NCBI RefSeq assembly: GCF_000165425.1
Contig: NW_001799000.1
Location: forward strand, 434,001 to 498,000
DNA length: 64,000 bases
Direction of reading: 5' to 3'
From: Paramecium tetraurelia
Lineage: Eukaryota > Ciliophora > Oligohymenophorea > Peniculida > Parameciidae
Both the position numbers and the translations under genes were made by a program. Shown in pieces: positions 49,997 to 62,580 of this stretch. The notes under the pieces were generated by a model. It worked only from the letters and a program-made list of their open reading frames with translations, was not told where the DNA came from and ran no database searches. Every line of letters starts with the position of its first letter. Position 1 is the first letter of the stretch.

Positions 49997-52613
49997 TCAT
50001 AAATTTAGATTTTCGAAGCACCCTTTGATCTTCTCTTTAGTAGCTGGCTTGATTATTACTCCGTCGAAACCTTCATTAATACTCTTTTCTTAGTCCTATA
50101 TGCTACAAAAAGCAGTTACAGCTACTACAGGAATTGCCTTTACCAATTATAATTCACATTCCATTTACCGAATGATTTAAACAGCCTCCCATCCACTCAT
50201 CAAAGGCATGTTTATGTCCATCAATATACAATGATAACCAGTGCATTTTCCACTACATTTATCCTATAATTTCTTAGAGATTTTTTCTATTGCTTACTTA
50301 CCATTAAGGGCAGTTTCTGTATAGAATCCCATTTCTTTTATTATGTGAGCAATAATATCAATGTTAAATTGCTCATCATCGACTATCAAAATGGTCTCAC
50401 AATTACATTGATCCTATCTCTTTTTAGGAATTTCAATTGACAAATCATTAGAATTGCTCCTTTTAAATATATTTATTGCAGCCAATTGATGACCTTTATT
50501 GTAATTTAGGACCTTCACAGACGCACTTTACGCATCTTAATATGGGATAGTCAATTATTACGATTTTTGTATCGAGGATTTCTCTTCAATATACCTTAGA
50601 CTAAAATAAAATGATGATCCACTATCCTTCACAGAATCAACAAATAATAGATTAGAATTTTCTGGGGCTAATTATCGGATTATTGATTTACAAACTGATA
50701 AACCTAAACCAACACCAACAGAATATTTTGATACTTTTTCATCTTCATCTGCAACATGTAACTATTTATATTTATACTAAACTTACTTTCTTCCTCAGAG
50801 TCACCAATTCATCCTCATCCATACCTAGACCACTATCTTTTATGTAAATTTCCAAAATATTCGAATCTTCTTACGACAATTAAGACTAGACCTCATCAAT
50901 AATTCCAAAGCAAGACGGAGAATTTTTCTTTTTTTTCACTTCTACAGTTATTCCACCTTAAATAGTAAACTTTATAGCATTCGTTAATAAATTCAATATA
51001 ACTTGACAAAACCTCTATCGATCTCCTTTCACTATGTATGCACAATTCTCAGGGATATCTAATTAATAACTCAACTATTTTCTATATATCTAATCTTTAA
51101 TTAAATCTACACATTCCGTAATAGCATTAATCAATTCAAATTTGTCTTCCCTCAATTTTAATTTATTGTCTAATAAATATCTGTAATCAAAAAAATCCTG
51201 CACTTTGAATAATTGCAATTTTGTGTATCTTAATGCACAAGCCAATAATTCTGACATCTCTTCTCCTTTTAATAATCTATCCTAACATTGTTTTATGTAA
51301 CCATACGCTGCATTCAAATTTGTTAGCATCTCATGAGATATTGATCTTAATAAATTCTTCTTGACTGATTCTAATTTTTTTAAACTAGTTTTCAGAAGAA
51401 CTGGATTCAATTCATGAACAAAAAATATTTGGAAATCGTCCTCTTCATCAAATAATTTATAATTTTCTATCACATGAATTAAGAACTTCATATCATGATT
51501 CATTGTTGATGGTGATGAATTTTGATTCTTTTGATTATTATTGTCCCTCAACATCTACTCAAAAGATAACTTACCACTTGTAGGTGTTGATGGCCTATTA
51601 ATACTGAGTCTATTTGATGATCTCTTCCTCTGTTTCTTTTTCGAACTTAATGTACACATATAGGGTTGATGCCTAAGCTCTACTTATAAGGATATATCAG
51701 CAGTATACTATTTTTTGAGTACCTATTCATCATCTTTCATTTTAAATGACGAAAAGAATTCCTATTTATATTATATCTTTTTATTGATTGGAGGGTTATC
51801 GCTCAAATTAAAAATCAACTACCTAGATCCACACTCTGGACTTAGAGCTTCCTTTTTATAATTCACTTTTCTTATCTTATACTAATCAATCTGCAATTCA
51901 TCGTCAAAATCTATAATTGATATTCCTTACTAATTCAATTCAGTTAATTGGAGATTAGATAAGAAATGCAATTATAATTTTTAATAATTTATGAATCTGT
52001 CAGGTGACTGATCAGTATCAGAATTGTTCGATCCCTCTAGTGTTAACGATAGATTTTCAAAGCTTTTATTTGAATAAAGCAACTAGCTTTTGTTTTTCTA
52101 GACAATACACATTGCCGATGGAATTGTATCTATTATAAGAAACAATGCTTAGAGTTTTGAATAAAATGACATTAGATTTCCTTCTCTTCGTATCATGTGT
52201 ATAATCATTATAAGAATAAATAATCCCAAACATTCATAAGATTTATCTTCAACTGATACTAGATACCCTCCCATGCATATTCCTAATGTTACCAATTTTA
52301 CTAATATTGTATAAGCCATGTTAAACTAAATTACATTAAATGTGGTGTAAATCAATAAAAATGAAGGGTTCGACATATAAAAATATAGACAATACCAATT
52401 AATGAGAATTATTTAACAAATTCTAATTATATGAGTCATGATAGCCTTACAAGAATGGTTCTTTTTGATGAGTATCCCCAAAAATAAATGTGAAAAGCAG
52501 TTAATACTTAGTTGAATATAAAGTTCCGAATCACTTTTGTTAATGATCAATTTTATTAAGATTATTATAAACGATATGAAAAGAGTTGGAATTTGAATCA
52601 GGTCCATCTCCAT
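49997..52613 (-). CDS. Hybrid sensor histidine kinase with response-regulator domain
   Basis: The start at 52613 gives MEMDLIQIPTLFISFIIILI; the N-terminal ~170 residues form about five hydrophobic spans. A Lys/Ser-rich linker follows, then the histidine phosphorylation box (LLRSISHEMLTNLNAAYGY, the H-box His in SHE). The ATP-binding domain includes QVILNLLTNAIKFT (N-box), IYIKDSGLGMDEDEL (G1) and VGVGLGLSVCKSII (G2). A receiver domain has ILIVDDEQFN, the phospho-acceptor Asp in ILMDINMPLMSGWEA, VVAVTAFC and IIKPATKEKI (conserved Lys). It ends at TGA 49997-49999. ~860 aa with several small introns. Hybrid kinases of this layout are common in ciliates. The signal sensed is unknown. Confidence 0.92.
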
Positions 52614-52692
52614 TTAGAATTCCTACTTTTTCCATGATTAATATTATTCTGATATGAATTTGTTGTAAGAGTTCTAAAAAGTCCTTATAAAA

Positions 52693-53225
52693 TCACAAAG
52701 CATCTTCAAAATTAATTAATAATATCATTAATATAATTTCAATCAATAGCAAATCCCTTAAACTCTTTAACCTTTTTTGAGCCCTCTCTTTATTATCCCG
52801 TTTAGAAATCACCTAAAATATATCTAATAAAAACTGGTTATACACAATATTCTCAAAATTTAATTCTCTGTCCTATTAAAATACAATCATTTTGTAATGA
52901 TCATCATCCTACACATTATGGGATGTTGAAAAATGCAAAAATATTGAATTTATTAAGTTGAAAAAAGAAAGGAAATATCATTTCAAATGGTAATTTCGCC
53001 ATTTTAGCATTCACAAGCTTATCAAATTTGTGGTTGAAGATCAGGAATAATGTAAAATGTATACCCATCCAAATAAATAGATACTTTGGCTAAATTTCTA
53101 AGAAGGAAATTATCCTAACAATTTTAAAGTTCATCACAGATTTTTGATTAATCATATAAAGAATAATTAATATTATAATCAAGAGTTTGTGATTTAATTT
53201 TTGCTCTTCTTTTGGTAAGTAGCAT
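52693..53225 (-). CDS. Unrecognised protein, tentative
   Basis: The frame from 53225 starts MLLTKRRAKIKSQTLDYN and is open for ~67 codons. After one or two unresolved introns a second frame (DDHYKMIVFQQDRELNFEN, ISKRDNKERAQKRLKSLRDL) ends with a hydrophobic helix (LLIEIILMILLINF) at TGA 52693-52695, so possibly a tail-anchored protein. The join between frames at about 52.9-53.0 kb is not established. Confidence 0.35.
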
Positions 53226-53558
53226 TGAATTTTCATAACTTATAAAAAATTACAAGACCATTTAATAATTAGACAAACATTTATTTATTTGTATTTCAGC
53301 TTATTATTAAATAGTACTTTACAATAAAGCCAATAAAAGTATGGATATTATAGAATGTACTTGGTGGTCTGCATGATATTGATTTCATTGAAAATATGCA
53401 ATATAAAAAGTACAAATTGAAGATAATTGAAATATTTTTACGGATTTTAAGTAATTTATTATTTTTGAAATCTAAATTTTATACAAATTTTGAAAACACT
53501 TTTTTTTAATTTATTCAAAATATTTATTTATTTAATATATATTAATATAATAATAAGA
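53226..53558. other. Intergenic, nothing recognised
   Basis: 333 bp of AT-rich spacer upstream of both flanking genes. No feature seen beyond runs of A and T. Confidence 0.6.
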
Positions 53559-53825
53559 ATGGAACAAATAAAGCTCTAAATAAAGGCCACAGATATGGAT
53601 GAAGATTTCATTAAAAAAGTTACAGATATTACATAATCAGCTATGCAATAGTTTAGAACAGAGAAACAAATTGCTCATCATATTAAGTATGAATTTGATA
53701 AATTTGATTAATTTGGTTGGAATTGCATTGTTGGTAGAAACTTTGGAAGTCACGTAATTCATTAAACAAAAAAATACATTTTTTATCAACACAAAGAATT
53801 GTATTTCTTATTATGGAAGGCTTGA
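53559..53825 (+). CDS. DYNLL: LC8-type dynein light chain
   Basis: A single exon, ATG 53559 to TGA 53823-53825, 88 aa, the canonical LC8 size. Conserved elements are IKATDMDEDFIKKV, EKQIAHHIKYEFDKF, and the strand that forms the dimer groove, GWNCIVGRNFGSHVIHQTK, followed by YIFYQHKELYFLLWKA. LC8 dimers bind TQT-type peptides in dynein intermediate chains, radial spokes and nuclear pore proteins. The usual C-terminal FKSG is FLLWKA here, so it is a slightly divergent paralogue. Confidence 0.93.
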
Positions 53826-54194
53826 ATAATCTGATTATGATTATTTAGAATAAGTTTATATATGAACTGTTTCATTTATTTTTTTTGAAATTCTTCACTA
53901 CAACCAGGTCAATTGACTATACTTAACAACGAACAATAAAAACAAGAGAGGAATTAATGGTATTTGAATAAGAGATGTTACTTAAAATTCAAGTATCAAC
54001 GTCATAAAAAATATGCAAATTTGAAAGGGCATTTAATGAATTTAACATATTTCGATCATTTAAAGTTAAAAATATAAGGTAAATTTTTAAATCTTCTTAA
54101 TGTGTATAAAGATGTGATGATTATTTACAAAATTTATAATTAAAAACTATTTTGTATTTTAACTTATTAAATAAAAATAAATTTTATTATTATT
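53826..54194. other. Intergenic with a long but unconvincing frame
   Basis: 369 bp. A plus-strand frame without TGA spans most of it and runs into the next gene, but it has no plausible start or domain and no intron signals. Confidence 0.5.
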
Positions 54195-55821
54195 ATGAAA
54201 TAAGCTAATAATTCCAACTAGTTGTAATAATTAGACCCAATAGAAGTGATTGATAATCTAGAAACTTTAAAAAAAGTGATTAAATAAAAAGATGTTTAAA
54301 TTAAAAATATGGAAACAGAATTTTAAGAGAGATTGAATGCATTTTAATTAGCTGTTGCAAGAGACTAAGACGGATTAAAATAAGACATAATCTAATTTTT
54401 ATTGAAAGACAATGAGTAATAAAAAAAGATTGAATAGCTTCATATAAATTATGAATTGTATGCTTTAATATCAATTATTTTAGATTGCAAAATTAATTAG
54501 AAGAGACATTCTTAGAAAGTAATAATAAAATAAAGACCTTGCTTGACATAAATGACAAAAAGGATCATGAAATAGAGCAACTTAAATAGTAAATTAAGGA
54601 CACTGAAGAGAGGGTTAATCAACTTAGAAAAAATTCGATTTCAAAAGACAGGAATATGTATGAAACAGAAGCAGTTATTAATAAAAAGGTTCTTGACTTA
54701 TAAAAAAGAGAGGCTGACTTGACATTTAAATTAAAGCAAGCCTTAGAAAAAGTAAATATAAATTCAAATATTAAATAGAATGAGTAATTATCAAACTACT
54801 TTGAAAATTATTAAAGTGAAAAGGAAGTTAAATTAATTAAATAAGTTGAGCATCTAAAGAAGTAAAACTCTTCCTAAATAAACAATATATCATCAAATTA
54901 TGAGGATTAAGTTAAAACTTCAAAAGAAGTTATCGAACAATTATAAGATCACATTCTTAATTAAAAAGATAGATTTTCTTAAATTTAAGATGAAAATTAA
55001 AAATTAAAATGTGAAACAGAAATAGCAAATGTGAAAATCAATTGTATACCTCTTATTAATTATTTTAGAATTATTATCAATTATTGATAGGCTTCAAGAT
55101 ACAGAGTCATTACATGATCAAACAAGAAAAGAATTATAATAAGTAGAAGACAGTAAGAAAATATTAGAGAGAAATTATAAATTGTAAATAAACAAAATTT
55201 ATTTTTAGGGAAATCTAAGCTTTATAAATCTAATTGGGGGAAGCTACAAAATATATCGATTTAACTACTAATCTTTAATAAAGACTGAATCAGAAAGATT
55301 AAAAAATATCACATTTATTATAGGAAAATTAATAATTACAAGAATTAGTTTAAGATTTGAGGCTCCAAGTTTCATCTGTTGAATAACATTTTCAATAGCA
55401 TGCTGATGAATAGAGAAAAGCTAATATATTATTATCAAATAAAGAATTCGAACTTTAAACTATTATCGAAAGCCAAGCTCAAAATTTTGCTGAATAAGAA
55501 TAAAAGTTAAAATAAGGTTTTGAAGAACTCTGGTTAGATTACTCAAATCTTTAATACAATTATGAGTTGTTAAAGTAAAAGAGTGGAGAAGACTCATTTA
55601 GATTAAAATTATATAAAACCAATGACAAAAAGGCCAGTAGAGCCATTCACGGAAGTCAAACAAGAATGACTATTGGTGAGAAAGATCACTAAAACAATTA
55701 AGAGACAATAAAAATAAATGATGATGCCTTTTTGAAGACTCTGGAAAGCTTCTAAAAATAGGATTAAGCAAAACAAACTAATAAAAGATTAGATCGTAAT
55801 GTTTATGTTCGAAGAGGTTGA
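54195..55821 (+). CDS. Long coiled-coil protein
   Basis: ATG 54195 (MKQANNSNQLQQLDPIEVID) to TGA 55819-55821. Almost the entire product is Glu/Lys/Gln/Leu heptads (LETLKKVIKQKDVQIKNM, LKQQIKDTEERVNQLRKN, RLQDTESLHDQTRKELQQ), interrupted by introns of 26 bp at ~54.46 kb, ~38 bp at ~55.04 kb and ~25 bp at ~55.19 kb. The last ~80 residues are less helical (TRMTIGEKDHQNNQ) and end in a basic LDRNVYVRRG. ~510 aa. No motor or enzyme domain. The predicted role is structural. Confidence 0.7.
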
Positions 55822-55911
55822 ATACATCGCTATTATATATTAAAATTATCATTAACTTAATTATTAAAACAATTTCTATGAAAAATGATAAACTAAACTG
55901 ACTATTATATA

Positions 55912-56771
55912 TCATTTTGATTCTTAAAAGGCAGCCTTCTATTTTTAAACTTTTGCATGTGTTTCTTCCATTTTATCATAGGCTTCTTCTAAGATTGACA
56001 ATAAGGCTTCATGGCCATCCATTCTTAATTATCTTTCTTCTTCTAATTCGCTTTTGACTCTTATTACAACTTCTTTGAGCATAGTGAATATACCAACTTC
56101 AGCATCTTCTCTGTTAATAAATATAGATTATGATTACCTTTATGATTTACCTTGGTTCGCTTAATCAAATAATTTGGAAATTTCCTAACTTGCTTTTTTC
56201 ACAATAGATTGATCTTCTTAAACTCTTTCTTAATTTTCTTAAACATTATATTACCATAATGCAGGTAAGTCATTTTGCAAAGTTGTGTTAATAATGTTAA
56301 CTTATTAGTTTTTCACTTTAATTTCTTATCCAATCTATTAAAGCAAGTCTTAGACCTTTGAGATTATTCAATTTAAATTTACTTATTAATCATAGCTGGA
56401 CAATACTTATTCACTCTGTTCTCTATTGGCTTTAACGTCATCATCTAACTTTTTTTAGAGTTTATTCTCTAAATTTTTGATTTCTTTTAACTTTTTTTCA
56501 TGCGAAGAACTATATTAATCATTTTGTTTTTCAAATTATTTTGTAAGCTCTTGAAATTAACCTGACAATTATCCCTAATTTTATGAAAATTAAGTACAAG
56601 TTATTCACTGTAATTATTGATAATTTCCTTCAATTCACTCTAAGCTTTGTTGATTCTGTCATAAATTTCATCAATTTTTGCATCTTTTGTGTTGTCAACT
56701 TCGAATTGAAGAGCTCCCAATTTTTCTTGCAATTTTGTGTATCTCTCATTGATTTAAGCATTAGGATCCAT
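55912..56771 (-). CDS. SF-assemblin (striated-fibre / kinetodesmal-type) protein
   Basis: The start at 56771 (MDPNAQINERYTKLQEKLGA) opens a short non-helical head, then an almost continuous coiled coil (AKIDEIYDRINKAQSELKEI, DDDVKANREQSEQVLSSYD), ending with GIFTMLKEVVIRVKSELEEE and LRMDGHEALLSILEEAYDKM. The size (~255 aa after three introns) and the C-terminal pattern fit the SF-assemblin/giardin family that forms the striated rootlets (kinetodesmal fibres) of basal bodies; Paramecium has many paralogues. TGA is at 55912-55914. Introns of 23, ~27 and ~40 bp are inferred from frame changes. Confidence 0.75.
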
Positions 56772-56799
56772 TTAATAATAAATAAATATAAATTTTATT

Positions 56800-58468
56800 T
56801 CAGTTCTAATTTTTCTTTTCAATTAAAACCATCATAATTTCTTTAATTTCATCCTCTTTATTACTCTCAACCTCTCCATCCGAACTAAATATCTCTAAAA
56901 ATGTATTTACTTTTAAAAATCTAATGATTTACCAACTGTATCATATGGTAATGTGATTGTAGCGAATGTAGAAACAACAGAACTCACAGCAAAAGCCAGA
57001 AAGGGTAAATGTAATTCCTATTCAAATAAGGGTATGAGAATATAGGGAGAAATAGCAGCTCCTATTCTTCCAACAGCAGCACTGCTCCCAAATCCCAAAG
57101 TCCTATTTGAAGTGTGAAATATCTCTGTAGAGTATGGATATAGCATAGCCCAACATTCTTTCATAAAAAATCGGGCAAAAAAATATGGCCAAGAAGCATA
57201 ATAAGACCAAACATGCATAACTGTTGCAAAAAAAAATGAGATTGCCATTGTGTTCCTTCTTCCTAAAAAAGGAATTTCTACTATTAGCAATGATAAAATG
57301 ATTGATGGAATTTCACCTAAAACGGTTGTTAGGTAGTCAACAAATGTTTTTTATTTAGATCCTAAAATGAATGGTAAAATCAGTAACTATCCAAAATACA
57401 TCTAAAATATTTATAGCACAAATTACAAAATTAATACAAAACCATATTATCCACAATCGAATGGTTGTGCTTTTATTATTTTTGTTAAATAATTCTCTAA
57501 GTGTTCCTCTATTTTCAGAACGAAATACTTTAGTTACCCATTTTTCTATTGCTATTCTCTCTTTGGCTGAAATATACCCATATCTAAAACTTATAAATAA
57601 TAACTTTACTTAGATCCTTTAAATGGATCCGATGATACTTCTGGTTATACACTTTTAAATATCCTACTTATTAGACCTTTATTGTTTTCATTTTTGTGGA
57701 TAATTTCTTCGATGATATTTAAACCCTCTACTACCTAACCACTAGCCATCAAATATCGAGGACTCTCCATCAAAAAGATCCATGCCAAAATGCCTACTAT
57801 TAGAGAAGTCGTTGAACTGAGAGTCATCATTAATCTCCAGTGTCCTCTATTGAAATTCTCAAGACATAAAAATGCCAATAAAAATGCATAAATTTTGCCA
57901 ACGGATACAAAGAAATTTATAACAATTAAAAATCTTCCTCTTACATCAGGTGCTGTAATTTCAGATATCATAGTTGTAGTTAAAGGAATTGAAAATCCTT
58001 GTCAATTAATTGTACAAAATACCATAAACAAAACCATATCCTAATCTTGCAAAAATCATATGATAAAAATTTGTACAAAGCAAAAAGCTGTTTGCCATAA
58101 AAAATTATATGATGCAGGATAAGTAAATACATTTTAATCTGCCTTTTCGATCTGCAACAAATCCAGTCAATAAAGAACCTAATACCATTCCTTGACTATT
58201 TTGAAATAGAAGACTCTACCCAAATAAAAAATGCTGGTTAAGGTTTAGATTTATAAGCTTGTTAATTGCCACTCAGTTTTTAAGATGGGCATAAGAAAGC
58301 TCATCAATATCAATTCACATCCATCATTTAAATCAATAAAAACCAAAATAGATAAGGCCAAAATTTAATATTTCCCTGTTCCACACTTACTTAATAATAT
58401 CATAGATTTACTCTCTTTTCTATCAGTTAATCCAAAGATAATTTAGCATTCTCTTTATACGGATTCAT
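56800..58468 (-). CDS. Major facilitator superfamily transporter (SV2/sugar-porter-like)
   Basis: The start at 58468 gives MNPYKENAKLSLDQLIEKR. The MFS signature after span 2 is seen as LTGFVADRKGRLK-type sequence near 58.15 kb. The central region has ITAPDVRGRFLIVINFF, RGHWRLMMTLSSTTSLI and WIFLMESPRYLMASG, the ESPRYL motif typical of sugar/organic-ion porters. After a cytosolic loop come VEIPFLGRRNTMAISFF and a final pair of spans (RTLGFGSSAAVGRIGAA, ISPYILIPLFE). It ends at TGA 56800-56802 after a Glu/Lys-rich tail. Introns are many and small. ~500 aa, 12 predicted spans. The substrate is unknown. Its 3' end lies 28 bp from the SF-assemblin start. Confidence 0.8.
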
Positions 58469-58544
58469 TATTAAATGATATAAAATATTATATTATTGGC
58501 AAATTATTTTTGTATGTTGAAAGTTATATAGATTTTAAATCACA

Positions 58545-59250
58545 ATTGTGTTTATCATCAAGACTAGACATGCATTCATCATAGGCTGTACAAGTATATT
58601 GAAAAATAGAATAATGCAATATAAAATTATCATTATTATCTAAAACCTAAGTACACAATGATAGACTTCATTAAGAGTGTTATTTGTATTAATTTAAAGT
58701 AGATTCGATAAAGTAGGTAAGTTATCTTACTGCAGATTCAACTTGTTCATTATCAGATTGACAATCATTATCCATAGACTATAATAATGATAAAAGCTGT
58801 ACATGTGAAATAGTTTAGTTATAGGCTGGAGGTATTTTGAGTACCTTGTCATCATAACATAAGAACTCTCTTACATTGCCTTTTGAGTCGTACAATTGTA
58901 GGTTTGGATATTTTTTTAGATTTGTGAATTTGAAATATTTTGTTATCGTTCTTTAAGGCAATGGCTTCTTTTTCTCCAGAGTAATGGCTGTTGTGCACTT
59001 TTTGATGGTTTTTGTTGCTGCAATTTTGTTATTGACTTGGATATTTTCTTTATTTCCAATATTGGCTGTTAATGTTTCCTGTAGAAAATTATATTATAAT
59101 AATTATACCCATCTTTATTTTGTATTATTGAATTTTCTATTTGTATCATATAATTTAGACATATTAATGTACTTATAAACAATAATAATAAAAATAATGT
59201 GGCATTCAAATTTAAAATTTCGTTAAAAATGCCTAGTTTAAATTCCAAAA
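58545..59250 (-). CDS. Probable secreted protein, structure unresolved
   Basis: Minus-strand segments with coding character: a hydrophobic, signal-like run (NATLFLLLLFISTLICL) near 59.18 kb, a ~100-codon frame at 58.72-59.07 kb (NNKIAATKTIKKCTTAITL, ITKYFKFTNLKKYPNLQLYD, REFLCYDDKVLKIPPAYNQ) and a Cys-containing segment (YTCTAYDECMSSLDDKHNCD) near 58.57 kb. I could not find a start ATG or a set of introns that joins them, nor a proper stop before the MFS gene. The boundaries are approximate, and it may be a decayed gene. Confidence 0.3.
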
Positions 59251-59328
59251 AAATGGCGGAATATAAATTTTTGTAAACACATAAATTAATTTGAAATCAA
59301 ATTTATTATTGGATTGAAATGGTATTTT

Positions 59329-59892
59329 TCATGCAGGTGGTAAATTAATGTTTTGAATATCCTTTTCAGATATTTCTCCAGCCTGTAATTATTTCTATTA
59401 TAACAATAGCTAATTTTACAATTATTTTCTGACGTTCACTCTTATTACCCCCATTATGTTTGAATTTGATGTGTAGATTCAATGAAACATCTGACCCATA
59501 GAGTTTCTCGCAATTTTTATAAGGGCACTACAAAATTAATAAATTCAATACACACTTTAAAATTCTTATCAATTTCAGCTGCAGTTCTCCTTTTCTTCTT
59601 TTTCTTATTGGTTGCTTCGATTTCTTAAAATTTTTACTCAATCAATTAGACTCTCTGTTTTAACTCGTGTATTTAAGATTAGAATTCTTATAATTAGGCA
59701 CAATTTTTTTAATATAAAATCATCATTTCCTAAATGGATTATTGACTTTCAAATTGCATGTTATCTAATTTAACTTAATCAAATACCCTCAAATTAATTT
59801 GGAAGTTGTTCCTCAACAGAAACATTCTTTCTGTCAGTATTATTTACTTAAACATTTTGAATATTCTAAAGATTATTATTTTCACTAATCAT
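59329..59892 (-). CDS. C2H2 zinc-finger protein with coiled coil
   Basis: The start at 59892 gives MISENNNLQNIQNVQV. Introns of 22, 28 and 37 bp leave exactly 159 codons to TGA 59329-59331. A central coiled coil (FQSQIHELKQRVQLIEQKF) leads into a basic cluster (TNKKKKKRRTAAEID, a likely nuclear signal) and a single C2H2 finger, CPYKNCEKLYGSDVSLNLHI followed by KFKH (C-x4-C-x12-H-x4-H). The finger begins exactly at an exon boundary. It is probably a small DNA- or RNA-binding nuclear protein. Confidence 0.75.
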
Positions 59893-60336
59893 ATTCGACC
59901 TATAAGTAATCACTTCATACAACTTACTTTTGATTTATAATAATAACCTTTTTAGTTACTTTCGGAATTTATTATAGCTATCTCATAATTAAATTTTATT
60001 TAATGCTCTTCAAAATTTATTTCAATATATTTTATTAATTCCTAATTATATAATTATACATTTATGAATATTAAATAGTAATTCTAATTCTAAAATATAC
60101 TGTTTTAAATTATCACCTTATAACACCTCAATTTCTCGTTAATCAATATTAAAAATCAAAAGAATTCAGAGAACTATACAAATATTAATCTGATATTGTA
60201 AATTCCTCAATTTTTACTAAATGTAAATCATTTTAAGCATTCTTAGAATTCGTGTTTTTGTTTCCTTAAATAACGTAAATAATCGATTTTATAATTATTA
60301 ATCAAGGGCAAAAAAATATTATTTTTTTAAGTAAAA
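59893..60336. other. Intergenic, nothing recognised
   Basis: 444 bp of very AT-rich sequence between divergent genes, a candidate shared promoter region. No element could be named. Confidence 0.55.
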
Positions 60337-61985
60337 ATGTCTGCGTTCAGAGCTTTTATGATTTATGATTACCAAAGAAGCTTTTTCTTCCTATTCATTA
60401 GAAGAGGTTTCTAAGTTTCTCCAAAGTGGAATGAATGTAGAAAAGGATTAGAAACAAAACTTCAAGAGATGGTCAAAGAACCTAAAGACGCTTTTGAGTA
60501 ATCTTCGCCATATGGAGTATTTAAATGTAAATATGACAAAAAGAACAGTAATTTATTTAGAATAAACAAGAATGTTACTTCATTTTATTGAGTAGCAATG
60601 AAGTTTAAGAAGTTTTTCAAAATTCAGTTTTGGATGAAATTTATAAAATCATAGAAAAAGCACCCAATTATTCAAAAGTATAATATTATTGCAATAGTAG
60701 ATTAAAAAAGAGGAATTAGAATAAAAGGAGAGTGAAACAATCTAGAATCTGCTGGAAACTAAAGAAAATGAATATATTAAAAAATATGGAAAAGTGAAAC
60801 CCTTTGAAGAGTCCAATGAATCTAAAGCCAATGGCTAGAATCAATAGAAAGTATTTATAACTTAATCAAGTTTAGAGTATGATATAATCATAACCAAAAG
60901 TGGTATCTTAAATTAATGGAAAATAAAATCAAAGACCACCCTCTTAACTTCAAAATGCATCTGCTATTTACAATTAAAGTTAAGGAATTAACTCCGATAA
61001 AGATCTAAGTTCTGACACACTCATTAAAATATTTCGATGCTTTCTTATGTGGGATTACAATAGACAATTCTTTTTTATGTTCATTAGAAAAGGATTTCCA
61101 ATTGATAAAATCTGGAGTCAAGAGCGAGTCAAATTAGAAAATTAACTGAGAGCTAAATAGTTAGATCCAAATGATCCGAAAGCAAAACCAAAGGAACCTC
61201 CTGAGTTATTCGATTATAGAGGCAATTTTGGATAATATAAAGCAAAATATGATAAAAAAGCTAGTATAATATATATTTATATTCTAGAATGCTATTTTAT
61301 CTTACTCTCAAGATTTAAAATTAAAGAAGATCCGTAAATTAAACTCCTAGATGCTTTATATAATGAGATATAAAAGGTGGATAAATATATTACAGTAATA
61401 AGTTTAAGTTAAATATAGATGAAATATGACGATTTAGAAAGTAAGAAAAAAGGAGTTTTAGAAAAAATCATAGACGAACATGAGAAGGAAGCATAAAATC
61501 AAGTGAATCAAAGATTTATTGACACTAAAGTAATAGAATCAAAATTAGGTATCCTTCAATCACCAGAAAGAAATCCTTAAAGAGATTCTGAAGAAAGTGT
61601 GTCACCATAAAATGGTAGAGTATCGATTAATGATACGTCATAAAAATAAATATAAATGTTAAATTAAAATCAAACCGAATAAACTTAACAATAGGAAAGT
61701 AGAATAAATAATTCAAAACTATAATAATAAAAATCCATATTTAATTAGTAACAATAACCATAAGAATTTGAATAATAGAAGGAAAAGCTTTAGACGTTGG
61801 ATCTATAAGAAGCTTAAGGTGATCCTGATCCTTCTGCTAAACAAGATAATCTTGATCTTAATTCTAACCAAGATGATCCTGAAGCTATTCCTATAAACAC
61901 AGAAGATGGCCTATTAGCATAAAGAATTAGTTTGTATTATACCAAACCATTAAATGTTTCTTAATACATTAAATCTGGAAATTGA
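60337..61985 (+). CDS. Protein with two tandem copies of an unrecognised ~110-residue domain
   Basis: ATG 60337 (MSAFRAFMIYDYQRSFFFLF) to TGA 61983-61985. Copy A (about 60.36-60.70 kb) has YDYQRSFFFLFIRRGF, YGVFKCKYDKKNK and CYFILLSSNEVQEVFQ. Copy B (about 61.05-61.40 kb) has WDYNRQFFFMFIRKGF, FGQYKAKYDKKAK and CYFILLSRFKIKEDPQ. Introns of 23 bp (60548-60570) and 24 bp (61264-61287) interrupt the same AAA codon after its first base in each copy. Between the copies is a Gln/Asn/Ser-rich linker. After copy B comes a long disordered tail rich in Gln and acidic residues, ending PLNVSQYIKSGN. The linker joins to copy B without a stop, so I treat it as one gene. The domain is not one I know; a distant longin-like or profilin-like fold is possible. 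Confidence 0.6.
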
Positions 61986-62580
61986 ATATTTATAAATAAT
62001 TCGATTTTAATGTAATCTGCCATATAAATTATATTTTGTAAATTATTCTATTGAGGCCTTTAATTTCAATTATTGTACTTAATCGAGGCATTCTATTCCT
62101 ATTGGCCCTAATTTTTTCATCATTTTTTTTAATCATATTCGATAATAATGATTAATAATATTTAGTTTCATCCTTTGATTTAATTTGACATTATGACTTC
62201 ATATTCTTCTAATAAAATGAAATAGCTAATTCTATCTAAGCTCAAATTTAAAATATAATATTAAATTCAGTTCTATAATTTCCTTCATATATATTTTAAT
62301 AATAATAGTGAAAATTTTTATAACTACCTTCGGATAATATTGAAATATATTTTTAATATCAATATAATTTTAATGTAGTATTATTTCCGAATTAAAAAAA
62401 TAAAACCTTGATCAAACAAAATTTTGAGACTAAATTAGGTCTAGCAGTAATAATTTATTAAAAAAACTATCATTTATATTAAATTAATTATTGTAGAAGG
62501 GGCACATTTATTTTTAATTAATATATGGTGGATTAAAAATCATGAAACGTATAAATAAACTAATTTTCATAACAGGCTAT
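61986..62580. other. AT-rich spacer, no gene supported
   Basis: 595 bp between two converging stops. Short minus-strand frames exist (one near 62.1 kb with KKNDEKIRANRNRMPRLSTI) but they have no start or continuation and partly overlap the previous gene. Confidence 0.5.

Noticed and set aside
53880-54240. Plus-strand frame without TGA upstream of the coiled-coil gene
   Set aside because: It has no plausible start, no domain and overlaps the next gene out of frame.
58984-59460. Long plus-strand hydrophobic frame beginning MAVVHFLMVFVAAILL
   Set aside because: It lies opposite minus-strand segments with better coding character and runs into the C2H2 gene; a Leu/Phe-rich frame without TGA is expected by chance here.
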